Part shown: piece after piece, positions 1-7,530 of the stretch
Layout: every line of letters starts with the position of its first letter
How positions within the stretch are numbered: the stretch's first letter is position 1
Assembly (NCBI GenBank): GCA_021813505.1
Contig: JAKAKI010000050.1
Location: 1-36,768, forward strand
Direction of reading: 5' to 3'
Length of the DNA stretch: 36,768 bases
From: a bacterium
GTDB lineage: Bacteria; Zixibacteria; MSB-5A5; WJJR01
Made by a program: the position numbers and the translations under genes
The notes under the pieces: model-generated
What the model saw: the letters and a program-made list of their open reading frames with translations, nothing else
What the model was told of the DNA's origin: nothing
Database searches by the model: none

Positions 1-233
1 GGATGGTATCGGTGGGGCACATCCTGCCCTTCACCTATTGGCTGGAGGCACTGCGGCGCAGCCTCCTGCACACGCCGTACATCGGTTCGCTGTCGCACTT
101 GAGCGACGCGCAAATCCTGTTGCGGCTATCGTGGACAACGGCGGCCACCGTGATCATCTGCTGGGCGCTCTTATCGGCCGCGGAGCATTACGCCGTCTCC
201 AGCGGGAAGCTGGATCAGCGGACGGACCATTAG
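1..233 (+). CDS. ABC-2 type transporter permease, C-terminal fragment
   Basis: The frame is open from the left edge (first complete codon at position 3) and ends at a stop at 231-233, so only the last ~76 residues are present. The fragment has the P-F-T-Y-W-L-E-A-L-R block that is typical near the end of ABC-2 membrane subunits, followed by a hydrophobic helix (TAATVIICWALLSAAEHYAV) and a short polar tail. ABC-2 permeases pair with an ATPase to export drugs, polysaccharides or lipids across the inner membrane. The ATPase is not visible and would lie upstream. The call rests on a short fragment, so the substrate cannot be guessed. The ATG at position 3 is most likely internal. Confidence 0.6.
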   Translation, partial: MVSVGHILPFTYWLEALRRSLLHTPYIGSLSHLSDAQILLRLSWTTAATVIICWALLSAAEHYAVSSGKLDQRTDH

Positions 234-266
234 CCGCCAGGACGCCGCACGTTTCAGACCAATCAC

Positions 267-313
267 CAGCCCCGGAGGGGTGAAAGAGAATAGCCCACGG
301 CGCAAGCCATGGG
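267..313. repeat. Dispersed palindromic repeat (REP-like)
   Basis: The stretch holds two small palindromes: GCCCC-GGA-GGGG near 270-280, and a hairpin with arms 294-301 and 306-313 (7 of 8 pairs) around a GCAA loop. This layout resembles palindromic intergenic repeats that are common in planctomycete and FCB-type genomes. Only one copy is in this window, so the family assignment comes from memory. The rest of 234-442 shows no gene, and no clear terminator for either flanking gene. Confidence 0.35.
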
Positions 314-442
314 TGACAAGCGACCCCGATCCTCAACCAAAAACGAAGCCCCGCCGCACTACGAGCAGAGCGCGGCAGGGGTTCCCCCTGTGCGATCCTG
401 CGAAGCCCTACTTCAGCAGGACCACTCAACATCAACATTGGA

Positions 443-1204
443 CTACGGATTGCACGGATCGGCCGGCGTAGGCCCTCCGCTGAATGCATGGTCGATGAGG
501 TAGATCACGTCGAAGACGTCAGTCACTGTGTCATTGTTCACATCGCCACGTGTCGTCGGGCAGAATGGGTCATAAAGATCAGGTTCCCCGCTGAACGCAA
601 TCGCGATCTCCGCGATGACATCAAACACGTCAATGACGCCGTCGCCTCTATTTTGCGCTAGGTCGCCCTGATGGATGCAGTTGCAGGGATATTCTACTAT
701 GAAAGACGCTTCATTCGGCCCGACGCAATCCGCAACATCATTCCATGTGCCCGGGAAGGAAGCGGCACCATGTGCAAAGATCGTGAGATAATTCTCCACA
801 CCACCACTATTATTAGGTTCTCCTACGTTCCAGTTGCAATATCCAGAGCAGTCCCCATTTACGTAGAAAGTGTCGCCACAAACCCAAACCCATACACCAT
901 TGTTTTGAGGCTCGTATCCTCCGACCAAGGCCGCAATCGGAGGCGGGTTCAACGAGTCGACAATGAAGGAGTCCTCCTGGGCGGAATTAATGCAGGCCAA
1001 GTACCCGCCAAGTGCAACTGCTGAGTCTCTGCACTGTGTCCAGCAAAGCGGGGACGACATCGTGATTACCTGATACCAGTGCCCGTTGCCACCCCATTGC
1101 ACTGGAACGGTGGTCGCGGATTGACTTTCGGTCGCGGTGGCCAGGGACAGCACGACGGCAATCAGAGCGACTGCGATGTCTGCGGGATGGTTCTTTGTGG
1201 ACAC
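443..1204 (-). CDS. Secreted C-type lectin-like domain protein with dockerin-like repeats (module 1, gene D)
   Basis: A GTG start at 1204 is chosen over the ATG at 1249 because GGAGG (1211-1215) sits six bases before it and the protein then opens directly with a signal peptide (cleavage likely after ~Ala30). The product is 253 aa. Residues ~36-173 form a C-type lectin-like domain with paired Cys, an E-P-N motif (129-131) and W-N-D (154-156); in this family these coordinate calcium and sugar. Residues ~179-243 hold two dockerin type I-like repeats, GDLAQNRGDGVIDVFDVI and RGDVNNDTVTDVFDVIYLI. Dockerins normally bind cohesins, but none is visible here. It lies 100 bp downstream of the Lon-like/FG-GAP gene and is the last gene of a four-gene module repeated at 29.6-35.5 kb. 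Export to the surface or periphery is inferred; the glycan target is unknown. Confidence 0.8.
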   Translation of the reverse strand: MSTKNHPADIAVALIAVVLSLATATESQSATTVPVQWGGNGHWYQVITMSSPLCWTQCRDSAVALGGYLACINSAQEDSFIVDSLNPPPIAALVGGYEPQNNGVWVWVCGDTFYVNGDCSGYCNWNVGEPNNSGGVENYLTIFAHGAASFPGTWNDVADCVGPNEASFIVEYPCNCIHQGDLAQNRGDGVIDVFDVIAEIAIAFSGEPDLYDPFCPTTRGDVNNDTVTDVFDVIYLIDHAFSGGPTPADPCNP

Positions 1205-1304
1205 GAAACACCTCCGATTAAGCTCATTCCCCCCCGGCGAACCGCTCATCGGCTCCCGGTCTCAACCGTAAATGGGTGCATCGCGGACTTGCTGCAGAAA
1301 GATT

Positions 1305-3479
1305 CTACGGGTGGGACTGAACTCGAAGTTGCAACTCGCCGACCCAAGAGCCAGAGCACCAGTGAAGCACAGAGTCTCGGACGTCATCGGCATACTGACT
1401 CCAATCAACTGACGTAAGTCTGCCTTCCCGCACGAGGTCATTTCGGCGTTTGCGGAACTGATCGCTAAAGGTCACGCCTACCACTCGTAACGAAAAGTCC
1501 AGAGAGTAGATCGCCCGGACATCATCAGCGTGAGCGGATTCACCGACGTAGACGTTAATGATGCCCTTTGTGTTCTCTCGGACGCCTTCCGTCCCCGGGG
1601 CGTTATAGGCGTTCGCCAAGTCCAGCTTGCCAAGATCAGTGACCGGGAAGAGAGCATACTGCGCCTGACTGCCAGGCCTTACCCGGGACAGATCATAGAC
1701 TGAATCCTGATATGGCGGTGACACCCCCACGACGTTCGAGTCAAGGTCGAGAACCAGGAGGGCGGTGCAGTTCATGCGGTTATTGAAGTTCAGGAACAGT
1801 AACTCCTCACGGCCATCGGCGTCGAGGTCCTGTGTCTTGACAAACCTGCTTGCCCCAGCGTTAATGTACCACCCCAACGAATCACCACACGCATCCCACA
1901 AGCGAATGTGTGATCGGCCCGGGGAATTTCCGGCCACTTCGGTGATGATGACGGATTTTCCCGCTACACTGACAATATTAAGGTGTTCTGGGTCGTAGGA
2001 GACTCCTGCCGTGTCGCCCGGATATTGACCGCGGATGGCACAGTACCGCTTGAAGCGCAGTTGATGATCGGCGGAGAAGCAATACAGCCAGTCTCGCTGT
2101 GATGATGCTTCTGTTGTAAGCGGCATGAAGAGGACTTCGTTCATCCCGTCGCCATCCAAGTCGCGGACAACTATCAGTTCCGACCAGCCTGCCGCAGACA
2201 GTTTGCACTGGAATGGTTCGGACCATATCAGCAGGGAGTCGCGATTGCGGGCTTCCAGGCTGTTCTCAGCCTCATTGAAGCCTGCGTAGGCCGGGTTACG
2301 GTCAAACCAAGGCATGTACCGGGGAGGAATCACCAAGTAGAGCAAGAAGTACAGAGCAGCCACCAGCGCTGTCACTTCCACTGCCGGTGCCCGCTTCGCG
2401 TTCCACATCCTTCGGGCGGTGTACCCCAGCGGTGAAAGGCGTGATCCCGGCACGACACGCGGATCACCAGCCACAGTATCGAGAGTATCCGCGCCGACAA
2501 GCTCCAGCTTTCGGCCTGGACAGCGTGATTCCAGTTCGGATAGGCATTCCCACGCTCTGGTCATGTTCTCGCGGGGGACGACGAGATACCTCAGTCGCGA
2601 GAAGAACGCGCGGTCGATCTTGCGCTTGAGCGCATCGCCATCGACGGGACTGAGGTCGCCGCCGACCAAGAGTGCGCCGGAGAATGCGGCACCCGGGAGC
2701 ACCGTTACACGTTCGCGGAGGACTTCGATCCTTGCCACAGCGGCAATCGCCCCGATCGCGAACGCCACGCCCAACGAGTCGCCGGTGAATCGGGCACCCG
2801 TGGAATCGACGGCAAAGTCCAAGCGATATCGTTTCGAAAGTTGCAGGCCGTACCGCCGGTGCATGTACTCACGCGCGGCCCGCACCGAATCGCGCGCCTG
2901 CGCCAGAAAACGGTCGTCGGGCTTGGTTACCGGATTGCGGACCACGATGTCATCACTGCCCGTCTTCGCCGGTATCCTGGTCGCGGTCACGGTGAGTTTC
3001 AGAAGCCTTCCGCGGGGCGGCAGGTCGAGATCAGGAAAGTGCTCGACAAAAAGGCAGTTGAGCGCCACCGCGGCAGCACCATCGGCAGCGCCGCGTGCGG
3101 GCGATTCGTGGGCCTCATCCGCGGCCACGGAATGCAGGCACTCACTCAGGAAGTTCTGCGATGCCGTCGCGACTTGCAGTACTGCCGTCATCGCGGCCTT
3201 GTGAGCTTCCCCTCCGACACGCCCGACCCACTCCGCGAAGCTGGCGAGTTCATCGGCCTCGTCGGGAAAGAATTCCTCGGGATCCGCCAGGGCTGCCGCA
3301 TTCCCCAGCCGCGGCATGAATTGCGTGAGGTAGGAATCCGGCCCGCATGGACAGGAGGCGTCGCGCAGCAGACCGAAGAACTCCAACCCCAGTAGGATTT
3401 GAACCTCCGGCGACAGCCCCATCGCCAGACAGCGCTCCAGACGTTGCGCCGCGCGCTCAATGTCGAATATGCTGATCAC
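1305..3479 (-). CDS. Lon/S16-like peptidase domain - TM helix - FG-GAP-like membrane protein (module 1, gene C)
   Basis: 724 aa. Residues 1-~160 are helical and unassigned. Residues ~195-330 resemble the proteolytic domain of Lon (S16): GDSLGVA places Ser235 at the nucleophile, and SGALLVGGDLSPVD followed by DALKRK places Lys285 at the catalytic lysine; YLVVPREN matches Lon's ILPxEN segment. There is no AAA+ ATPase. One membrane helix (~367-385) follows a basic stretch (ARRMWNAKR), predicting the peptidase in the cytoplasm and the C-terminal half outside. That half has two DxDxDGxxE calcium-type loops (440-448, 551-559), as in FG-GAP/VCBS propellers. The start overlaps the stop of the B gene (ATGA), so translation is coupled. 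It is a diverged paralogue of the gene at 31657-34155; the last ~200 residues are the best conserved. Protease activity is inferred from motifs only. Confidence 0.7.
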   Translation of the reverse strand: MISIFDIERAAQRLERCLAMGLSPEVQILLGLEFFGLLRDASCPCGPDSYLTQFMPRLGNAAALADPEEFFPDEADELASFAEWVGRVGGEAHKAAMTAVLQVATASQNFLSECLHSVAADEAHESPARGAADGAAAVALNCLFVEHFPDLDLPPRGRLLKLTVTATRIPAKTGSDDIVVRNPVTKPDDRFLAQARDSVRAAREYMHRRYGLQLSKRYRLDFAVDSTGARFTGDSLGVAFAIGAIAAVARIEVLRERVTVLPGAAFSGALLVGGDLSPVDGDALKRKIDRAFFSRLRYLVVPRENMTRAWECLSELESRCPGRKLELVGADTLDTVAGDPRVVPGSRLSPLGYTARRMWNAKRAPAVEVTALVAALYFLLYLVIPPRYMPWFDRNPAYAGFNEAENSLEARNRDSLLIWSEPFQCKLSAAGWSELIVVRDLDGDGMNEVLFMPLTTEASSQRDWLYCFSADHQLRFKRYCAIRGQYPGDTAGVSYDPEHLNIVSVAGKSVIITEVAGNSPGRSHIRLWDACGDSLGWYINAGASRFVKTQDLDADGREELLFLNFNNRMNCTALLVLDLDSNVVGVSPPYQDSVYDLSRVRPGSQAQYALFPVTDLGKLDLANAYNAPGTEGVRENTKGIINVYVGESAHADDVRAIYSLDFSLRVVGVTFSDQFRKRRNDLVREGRLTSVDWSQYADDVRDSVLHWCSGSWVGELQLRVQSHP

Positions 3480-4297
3480 GCGAACAGATAGATATCCAGT
3501 GTGCCGGGCATACCAAAGTGGTCGAGAACCATGACTGGTTCGAGTTTCAGGACCTGGCTGTTGTTGTCGGATTGCACCGCGACGCGCAGGGGTTTGCCGG
3601 CCAGATCGGGCGCCAGCGCCACAATCTCCAACCGGAGCCGGCGGGATGTTTCTGTCGTCGACATCGAGACTTTGAGCAGGTCGTCATGCCCCGAGCGGAC
3701 GAGAGTAGAGGATTGCACTTCCTCCGGCAATACGGTGACGTTCAGTGAGAATGTCGCCGCCGGCATGACTACGGACACCTCAGGTTCGTTGCCTACGGGC
3801 CACCGCGCCGAACCAAGGTCGACACAGCCTTTGGAATCTGTCAGGTAATCCGTGGTCAATCCGGAGAGTCGGATCAGCAGTCCAGCAACCGGCTCGCCCT
3901 CGCTCGACAGCAGGTACAGTTTTTCATGCCCCGTGCTGGAATCCCATACAACTTTGACCATCCACCGACGGTCCTCGGATGCGAAAGTCGATGCCGTCGG
4001 CGTGGATGCTTCGGCTGGTCCTTCGGCAGCCAGAACGCTCTCCACCTGGGATGGAATCTCCACGAGATTGATCGGTGTTAATCTCACCGGCGGCGGGAGC
4101 ATGCGTGCGATTGTGTCCGTGGGCAGTTCACGCGCCACCGCGGCAAGGCTGGAGTAGTAAGCTCGCCGGTCAGAAACGAGCAGTTGACAGTCCTCGCATG
4201 TTTTCAAATGCTCTGCCAGGACCGGCACGTCAACACCGGTCAGACCCAGGACAAACGCGTCCCACACACGGCCCTTTGGGCAGGTACTGAGTGTCAT
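3476..4297 (-). CDS. HX3CX2C zinc-motif protein, anti-sigma-like N-terminus (module 1, gene B)
   Basis: 273 aa. Residues ~10-45 contain AEHLKTCEDCQLL, giving His30-Cys34-Cys37, the HX3CX2C arrangement of zinc anti-sigma (ZAS) domains. A linker of ~60 residues follows, then a beta-rich domain (~110-273) with MVKVVWDSSTGHEKLYLL and TDYLTDSKGCVDLG. No membrane helix or signal peptide is visible, so it should be cytoplasmic, unlike many anti-sigma factors. The matching protein at 30768-31649 shares the zinc motif position and the beta domain. The gene overlaps C by four bases and follows A after 190 bp. It could be an anti-sigma-like regulator of A, or a substrate or adaptor for the Lon-like protein; neither is shown. 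Confidence 0.6.
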   Translation of the reverse strand: MTLSTCPKGRVWDAFVLGLTGVDVPVLAEHLKTCEDCQLLVSDRRAYYSSLAAVARELPTDTIARMLPPPVRLTPINLVEIPSQVESVLAAEGPAEASTPTASTFASEDRRWMVKVVWDSSTGHEKLYLLSSEGEPVAGLLIRLSGLTTDYLTDSKGCVDLGSARWPVGNEPEVSVVMPAATFSLNVTVLPEEVQSSTLVRSGHDDLLKVSMSTTETSRRLRLEIVALAPDLAGKPLRVAVQSDNNSQVLKLEPVMVLDHFGMPGTLDIYLFA

Positions 4298-4487
4298 CTG
4301 GCAACCCGACGTTGGTTTGGCCCGGTTTGCGCTAACAGGACAAATACCTCACGAGGCACCACCCCAGGGATAATGGAGTGTATCAGTAGTCCGGCTCGTC
4401 GATCAGGCACGCCGGAGAATGTCCGGCCCATCCCCCTCCCTGCCATTGCCTCATGGGCGCCCGAACCTGACCCTGCAGAATTCTCCA

Positions 4488-5513
4488 TCATTCTTCCTTG
4501 GCTCGCCATTGATCGACAAATCGCTTCCAAGCCACTTTGACCACGTATTCAAACCGTTCTCGAATGCTCTGGTCCTGGCGGTATTGATCTCTCGTTAGGC
4601 CGGGCCAAAACTCAGCCAGACATTCGTGCTGGACCGGTTCTTGTCCTATGGCCGTTAATTTCAGGAATTGCCCAGCCCCCTGCCGCATCCAACCGCATTG
4701 TTGCGGCGTCTGTCTCCCACGCTGGCAATATCCATTCAATACCGGATCGACGGCGGCAAGAGACTCCGCGATCGACCGCTCAAGTTTCAATTCAAATGCC
4801 GGATCCCGATCATGCCGTTGGGAGCGGAGTTCCCAGTCGGTCCGGTCGACCTCTTGTTCCCGAATCAGGACAGCTTGGCACAGCAAAGAGAATGGAATGA
4901 GCCCGCTGCGATTGGGCAACTCAGTGAGCAAATTCACGACTGCTTCGAAGTTCTCGACATCACTTGAGTCCGGCTGCCAACTTCGCTCTACTGCTCTCTG
5001 GACATCGTCCAGGGACACCAATTGCTTGTTGTGATTCCCTTCCGTGAGATTACGGCGCTGGACATACTCCAGACGATCCGATGGAAATCCGATTAGCAGC
5101 GAGCTGGCGCGAACCGCCTCCCGGATGCGGCGGCGTACCCTGCTGCGGGCGCGGTATCCATCGATGTCACGCCGCGCCAGCCGCCGAACTCCCGTCACGA
5201 ACACGATAGACTCCAGCCAGGACACAACGCCGGGTGGAGTGTCCTGAGGGGGGTTGTTCCGCCAGGAGCGCCCAATTTGGGACTGCGGTCCGGGCGGCTC
5301 TCCGAATACCGAGTTCAGCAACGAGATTGCCAGCGTGGCAGGATCAGTCCCCTCAACTCGCGCCGCGGAACAGAGCTCGCCTCCCAGCCGTCTTCGGGCA
5401 ATCAGACCCGCCACTCTGACCAGACTGTCGATTTCCAATGAACTGATTGACCCATCCACCCATCGATGGACCAGTTCCGAGATCTGCGCTAAGTCGAGGG
5501 CGTCTGATGACAT
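4488..5513 (-). CDS. Unrecognised cytoplasmic protein (module 1, gene A)
   Basis: 341 aa, soluble, rich in Arg and helical segments, without signal peptide or membrane helix. I do not recognise the family. Its length, order of blocks and context match the gene at 29559-30587: a short N-terminal helix, a TPP-x-x-V anchor near residue 90, a basic helical stretch (RARSRVRRRIREAV), and a C-terminal RFEYVVKVAWKRF aligning with RYKYVWEALVSRC. Because a zinc anti-sigma-like gene follows in both modules, a very diverged sigma-factor-like regulator is conceivable, but no convincing region 2 or region 4 can be read. No strong ribosome-binding site precedes the ATG, so the start is uncertain. It is divergent from glnA. 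Confidence 0.5.
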   Translation of the reverse strand: MSSDALDLAQISELVHRWVDGSISSLEIDSLVRVAGLIARRRLGGELCSAARVEGTDPATLAISLLNSVFGEPPGPQSQIGRSWRNNPPQDTPPGVVSWLESIVFVTGVRRLARRDIDGYRARSRVRRRIREAVRASSLLIGFPSDRLEYVQRRNLTEGNHNKQLVSLDDVQRAVERSWQPDSSDVENFEAVVNLLTELPNRSGLIPFSLLCQAVLIREQEVDRTDWELRSQRHDRDPAFELKLERSIAESLAAVDPVLNGYCQRGRQTPQQCGWMRQGAGQFLKLTAIGQEPVQHECLAEFWPGLTRDQYRQDQSIRERFEYVVKVAWKRFVDQWRAKEE

Positions 5514-5663
5514 CGTTGGCGTTTCGGCTACGCGCCAAGTGCCCCATGCTCCACCTCAAGGATGGACGTGTCGGAGGGCACAACGTAAACTCACTGTATT
5601 CCGGCTACCCACGCGAGGCTGATGATCCGTCAAAGGTGACCTGGGTATCCGGCGGATAGACAA

Positions 5664-5692
5664 AGTATATACGGCTGTTGGCATAATTCCAA
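5664..5692 (-). promoter_or_regulatory. Candidate sigma-70-type promoter for module 1
   Basis: On the minus strand TTGGAA (5692-5687) and TATACT (5669-5664) are separated by 17 bases, a good spacing and a strong -10. Transcription would start near 5657, giving a leader of ~145 nt before gene A. The site lies in the 292-bp divergent region shared with glnA. It was recognised by eye only. Confidence 0.35.
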
Positions 5693-5805
5693 GCAGCGGT
5701 CCCTATCTGCGACCTATTGCCACCTTTTTCTTGCGTGATCGGCCATATTGTTCTGATTGGGATGTGAGGGGCATCACGAAGATGCCGTGGAACGGATGGA
5801 GAATC

Positions 5806-7218
5806 ATGACACTCGAATCACTTTCAAGCTTTGCTAAACAGAAGAGCGCGGAATTCATCGATTTGAAATTCTGCGACCTGGCCGGAAGCTGGCACCATAT
5901 CACCTTGCCCATCTCGACTTTGGGGCAGAGTCTGTTCAAGACCGGCGTGGGCGTCGACGGTTCATCGTTGCCGGGATTCTCCTCCATCGAGCGCGGCGAT
6001 ATGCTGGTCCTCCCCGACCCATCAACCGCGTTCATCGATCCGTTCTTCGATCGTCCGACATTATCGCTGCTTGGCGACATCATGGAGTCGTCGGACAAGG
6101 TCGCGCCCTATTCGCGCAATCCCCGCCGGGTCGCGGCCGATGCCGAGCGTCATCTGACGCGGTCGGTCAAGGGCGCCACCGCGGTTTTCGGGCCTGAGTT
6201 TGAATTCTATGTCTTCGACAAGGTCAATTTCTTCCAGGGGCCACAGCACGCGTACTACTCACTCGACACCGCCGAGGCTGTCTGGAACGCCGGGCGCGAC
6301 GATGAAGGCCTCGGGTACAAGATCCCATACAAGAAGGGGTACCACGTTTCACCGCCGATGGACCGCACCTACAACCTGCGGTCTGAGATCTCGGTGCTCT
6401 TGGCCGAGGCTGGGGTCAAGCTCAAGTACCATCATCACGAAGTGGGTGGCGGTGGCCAGCATGAGATCGAAATCGAGTTCGCTCCGCTGCTCAAGCAGGC
6501 GGACAAGACAATGCTGGTCAAATACGTGGTCAAGAACCACTGCTTCCGGTCCAACAAGTCGGCGACGTTCATGCCCAAGCCGTTGTTCAACGAACCCGGT
6601 TCCGGGCTCCATGTGCACCAGTACCTTTCCGACAGCAAAGGATCGATGTTCTTCGAAAAGGATGCACTCTGCCGGTTCTCCAAGACCGGGATGTATTACA
6701 TCGGCGGGGTGCTGGCTCATGCCGATTCGCTTTTGGCACTGACCAATCCCTCGACCAATTCCTACAAGCGGCTGGTTCCCGGTTTCGAGGCGCCGGTCGC
6801 GGGAACATACTCGGTTGGCAACCGGACCGCGTGTGTTCGCATCCCCGGCTATCAGCGCGACCCGACTCGGATGCGGTTTGAATTCCGTCCCCCCGACGGC
6901 ACCATGAATCCCTATCTGGCGTTCGCCGCCATGCTCATGGCGGGGATCGATGGGATCAAGAACAAGATCGACCCCGGTCTGCCCCTTGACGCCAATCTCG
7001 ACAAGCTTTCGAAAGCCGATCTCGCCAAGATCCACCAACTGCCGACCTCGCTGACCAAGGCGCTAAACGCCTTGGAAGCCGACCACGATTACCTGCTTGA
7101 AGGCGGGGTCTTCACTGAGGATTTGCTGGAGAACTGGGTGGAGATCAAAAGGCGGGAGGTGGACCAGATTCGGATCCGTCCGACGCCCTATGAATTCGAG
7201 ATGTACTACGACGGTTGA
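5806..7218 (+). CDS. glnA: Glutamine synthetase type I
   Basis: The ATG at 5806 is preferred over the upstream in-frame start at 5731 because GGAG (5798-5801) precedes it and the resulting 470 aa matches GSI length. The enzyme makes glutamine from glutamate, ammonia and ATP. Visible landmarks are VDGSSLPGFSSIERGDM (~50-66, the Asp50 loop), FGPEFEFY (128-135, metal-binding Glu), HHEVGGGGQHE (210-220), GLHVHQ (267-272), NPSTNSYKRLVPGFEAP (314-330) and RFEFRPPDG (357-365). At the position of the adenylylated Tyr397 in enterobacterial GlnA (NLYDLPPEE), this protein reads NLDKLSKAD, with Asp399 instead of Tyr. Control by GlnE-type adenylylation is therefore unlikely. It is monocistronic as far as visible, divergent from module 1. 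No glnK or ammonium transporter is nearby. Confidence 0.95.
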   Translation: MTLESLSSFAKQKSAEFIDLKFCDLAGSWHHITLPISTLGQSLFKTGVGVDGSSLPGFSSIERGDMLVLPDPSTAFIDPFFDRPTLSLLGDIMESSDKVAPYSRNPRRVAADAERHLTRSVKGATAVFGPEFEFYVFDKVNFFQGPQHAYYSLDTAEAVWNAGRDDEGLGYKIPYKKGYHVSPPMDRTYNLRSEISVLLAEAGVKLKYHHHEVGGGGQHEIEIEFAPLLKQADKTMLVKYVVKNHCFRSNKSATFMPKPLFNEPGSGLHVHQYLSDSKGSMFFEKDALCRFSKTGMYYIGGVLAHADSLLALTNPSTNSYKRLVPGFEAPVAGTYSVGNRTACVRIPGYQRDPTRMRFEFRPPDGTMNPYLAFAAMLMAGIDGIKNKIDPGLPLDANLDKLSKADLAKIHQLPTSLTKALNALEADHDYLLEGGVFTEDLLENWVEIKRREVDQIRIRPTPYEFEMYYDG

Positions 7219-7530
7219 GCCAGTCTCGCGATCTTGGCATCAACTGAGCCGCACGAAGGAGTCCCCCTCAATTTCTGTTCTATCCCGCCGATAATCCCAA
7301 TAGAGGTGGGCGTAACCTGTGGAGTTAAAATCAATTACACGAGCTTGTCCGAAGGCGCATTCGCGCATTTCGCTTCGTAATTTATATGAGCAAATGTGTT
7401 GCGGTGACAGGTCGCGAGGGTATATTAGAAATGGAGAGTTGACGGAGGCGCGCAGGCTGATACTCTCGCCAATTCCCTGTGGTACAACAACCTACCGGGT
7501 GCGCCGACCGTCCAGAGAGCAGAGGGTGAT
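7219..7530 (+). other. 312-bp intergenic region between glnA and rpoN
   Basis: I see no credible gene here; small open frames lack family motifs or ribosome-binding sites. The second half has AT-richer DNA than the surroundings and a possible promoter for rpoN (7399-7426), listed separately. No clear glnA terminator hairpin was found. Confidence 0.5.
7399..7426 (+). promoter_or_regulatory. Candidate sigma-70-type promoter for rpoN
   Basis: TTGCGG (7399-7404) and TATATT (7421-7426) are 16 bases apart, about 105 bp before the rpoN GTG. Recognised by eye only; the -35 is weak. Confidence 0.25.

Noticed and set aside
4294-4530. Small minus-strand frame bridging genes A and B
   Set aside because: It overlaps the end of A and the start of B, lacks a good ribosome-binding site and has no counterpart of similar sequence between A' and B'.
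5678-5694. Sigma-54 promoter upstream of glnA
   Set aside because: The GG and GC dinucleotides are 11 bases apart instead of the required 10.
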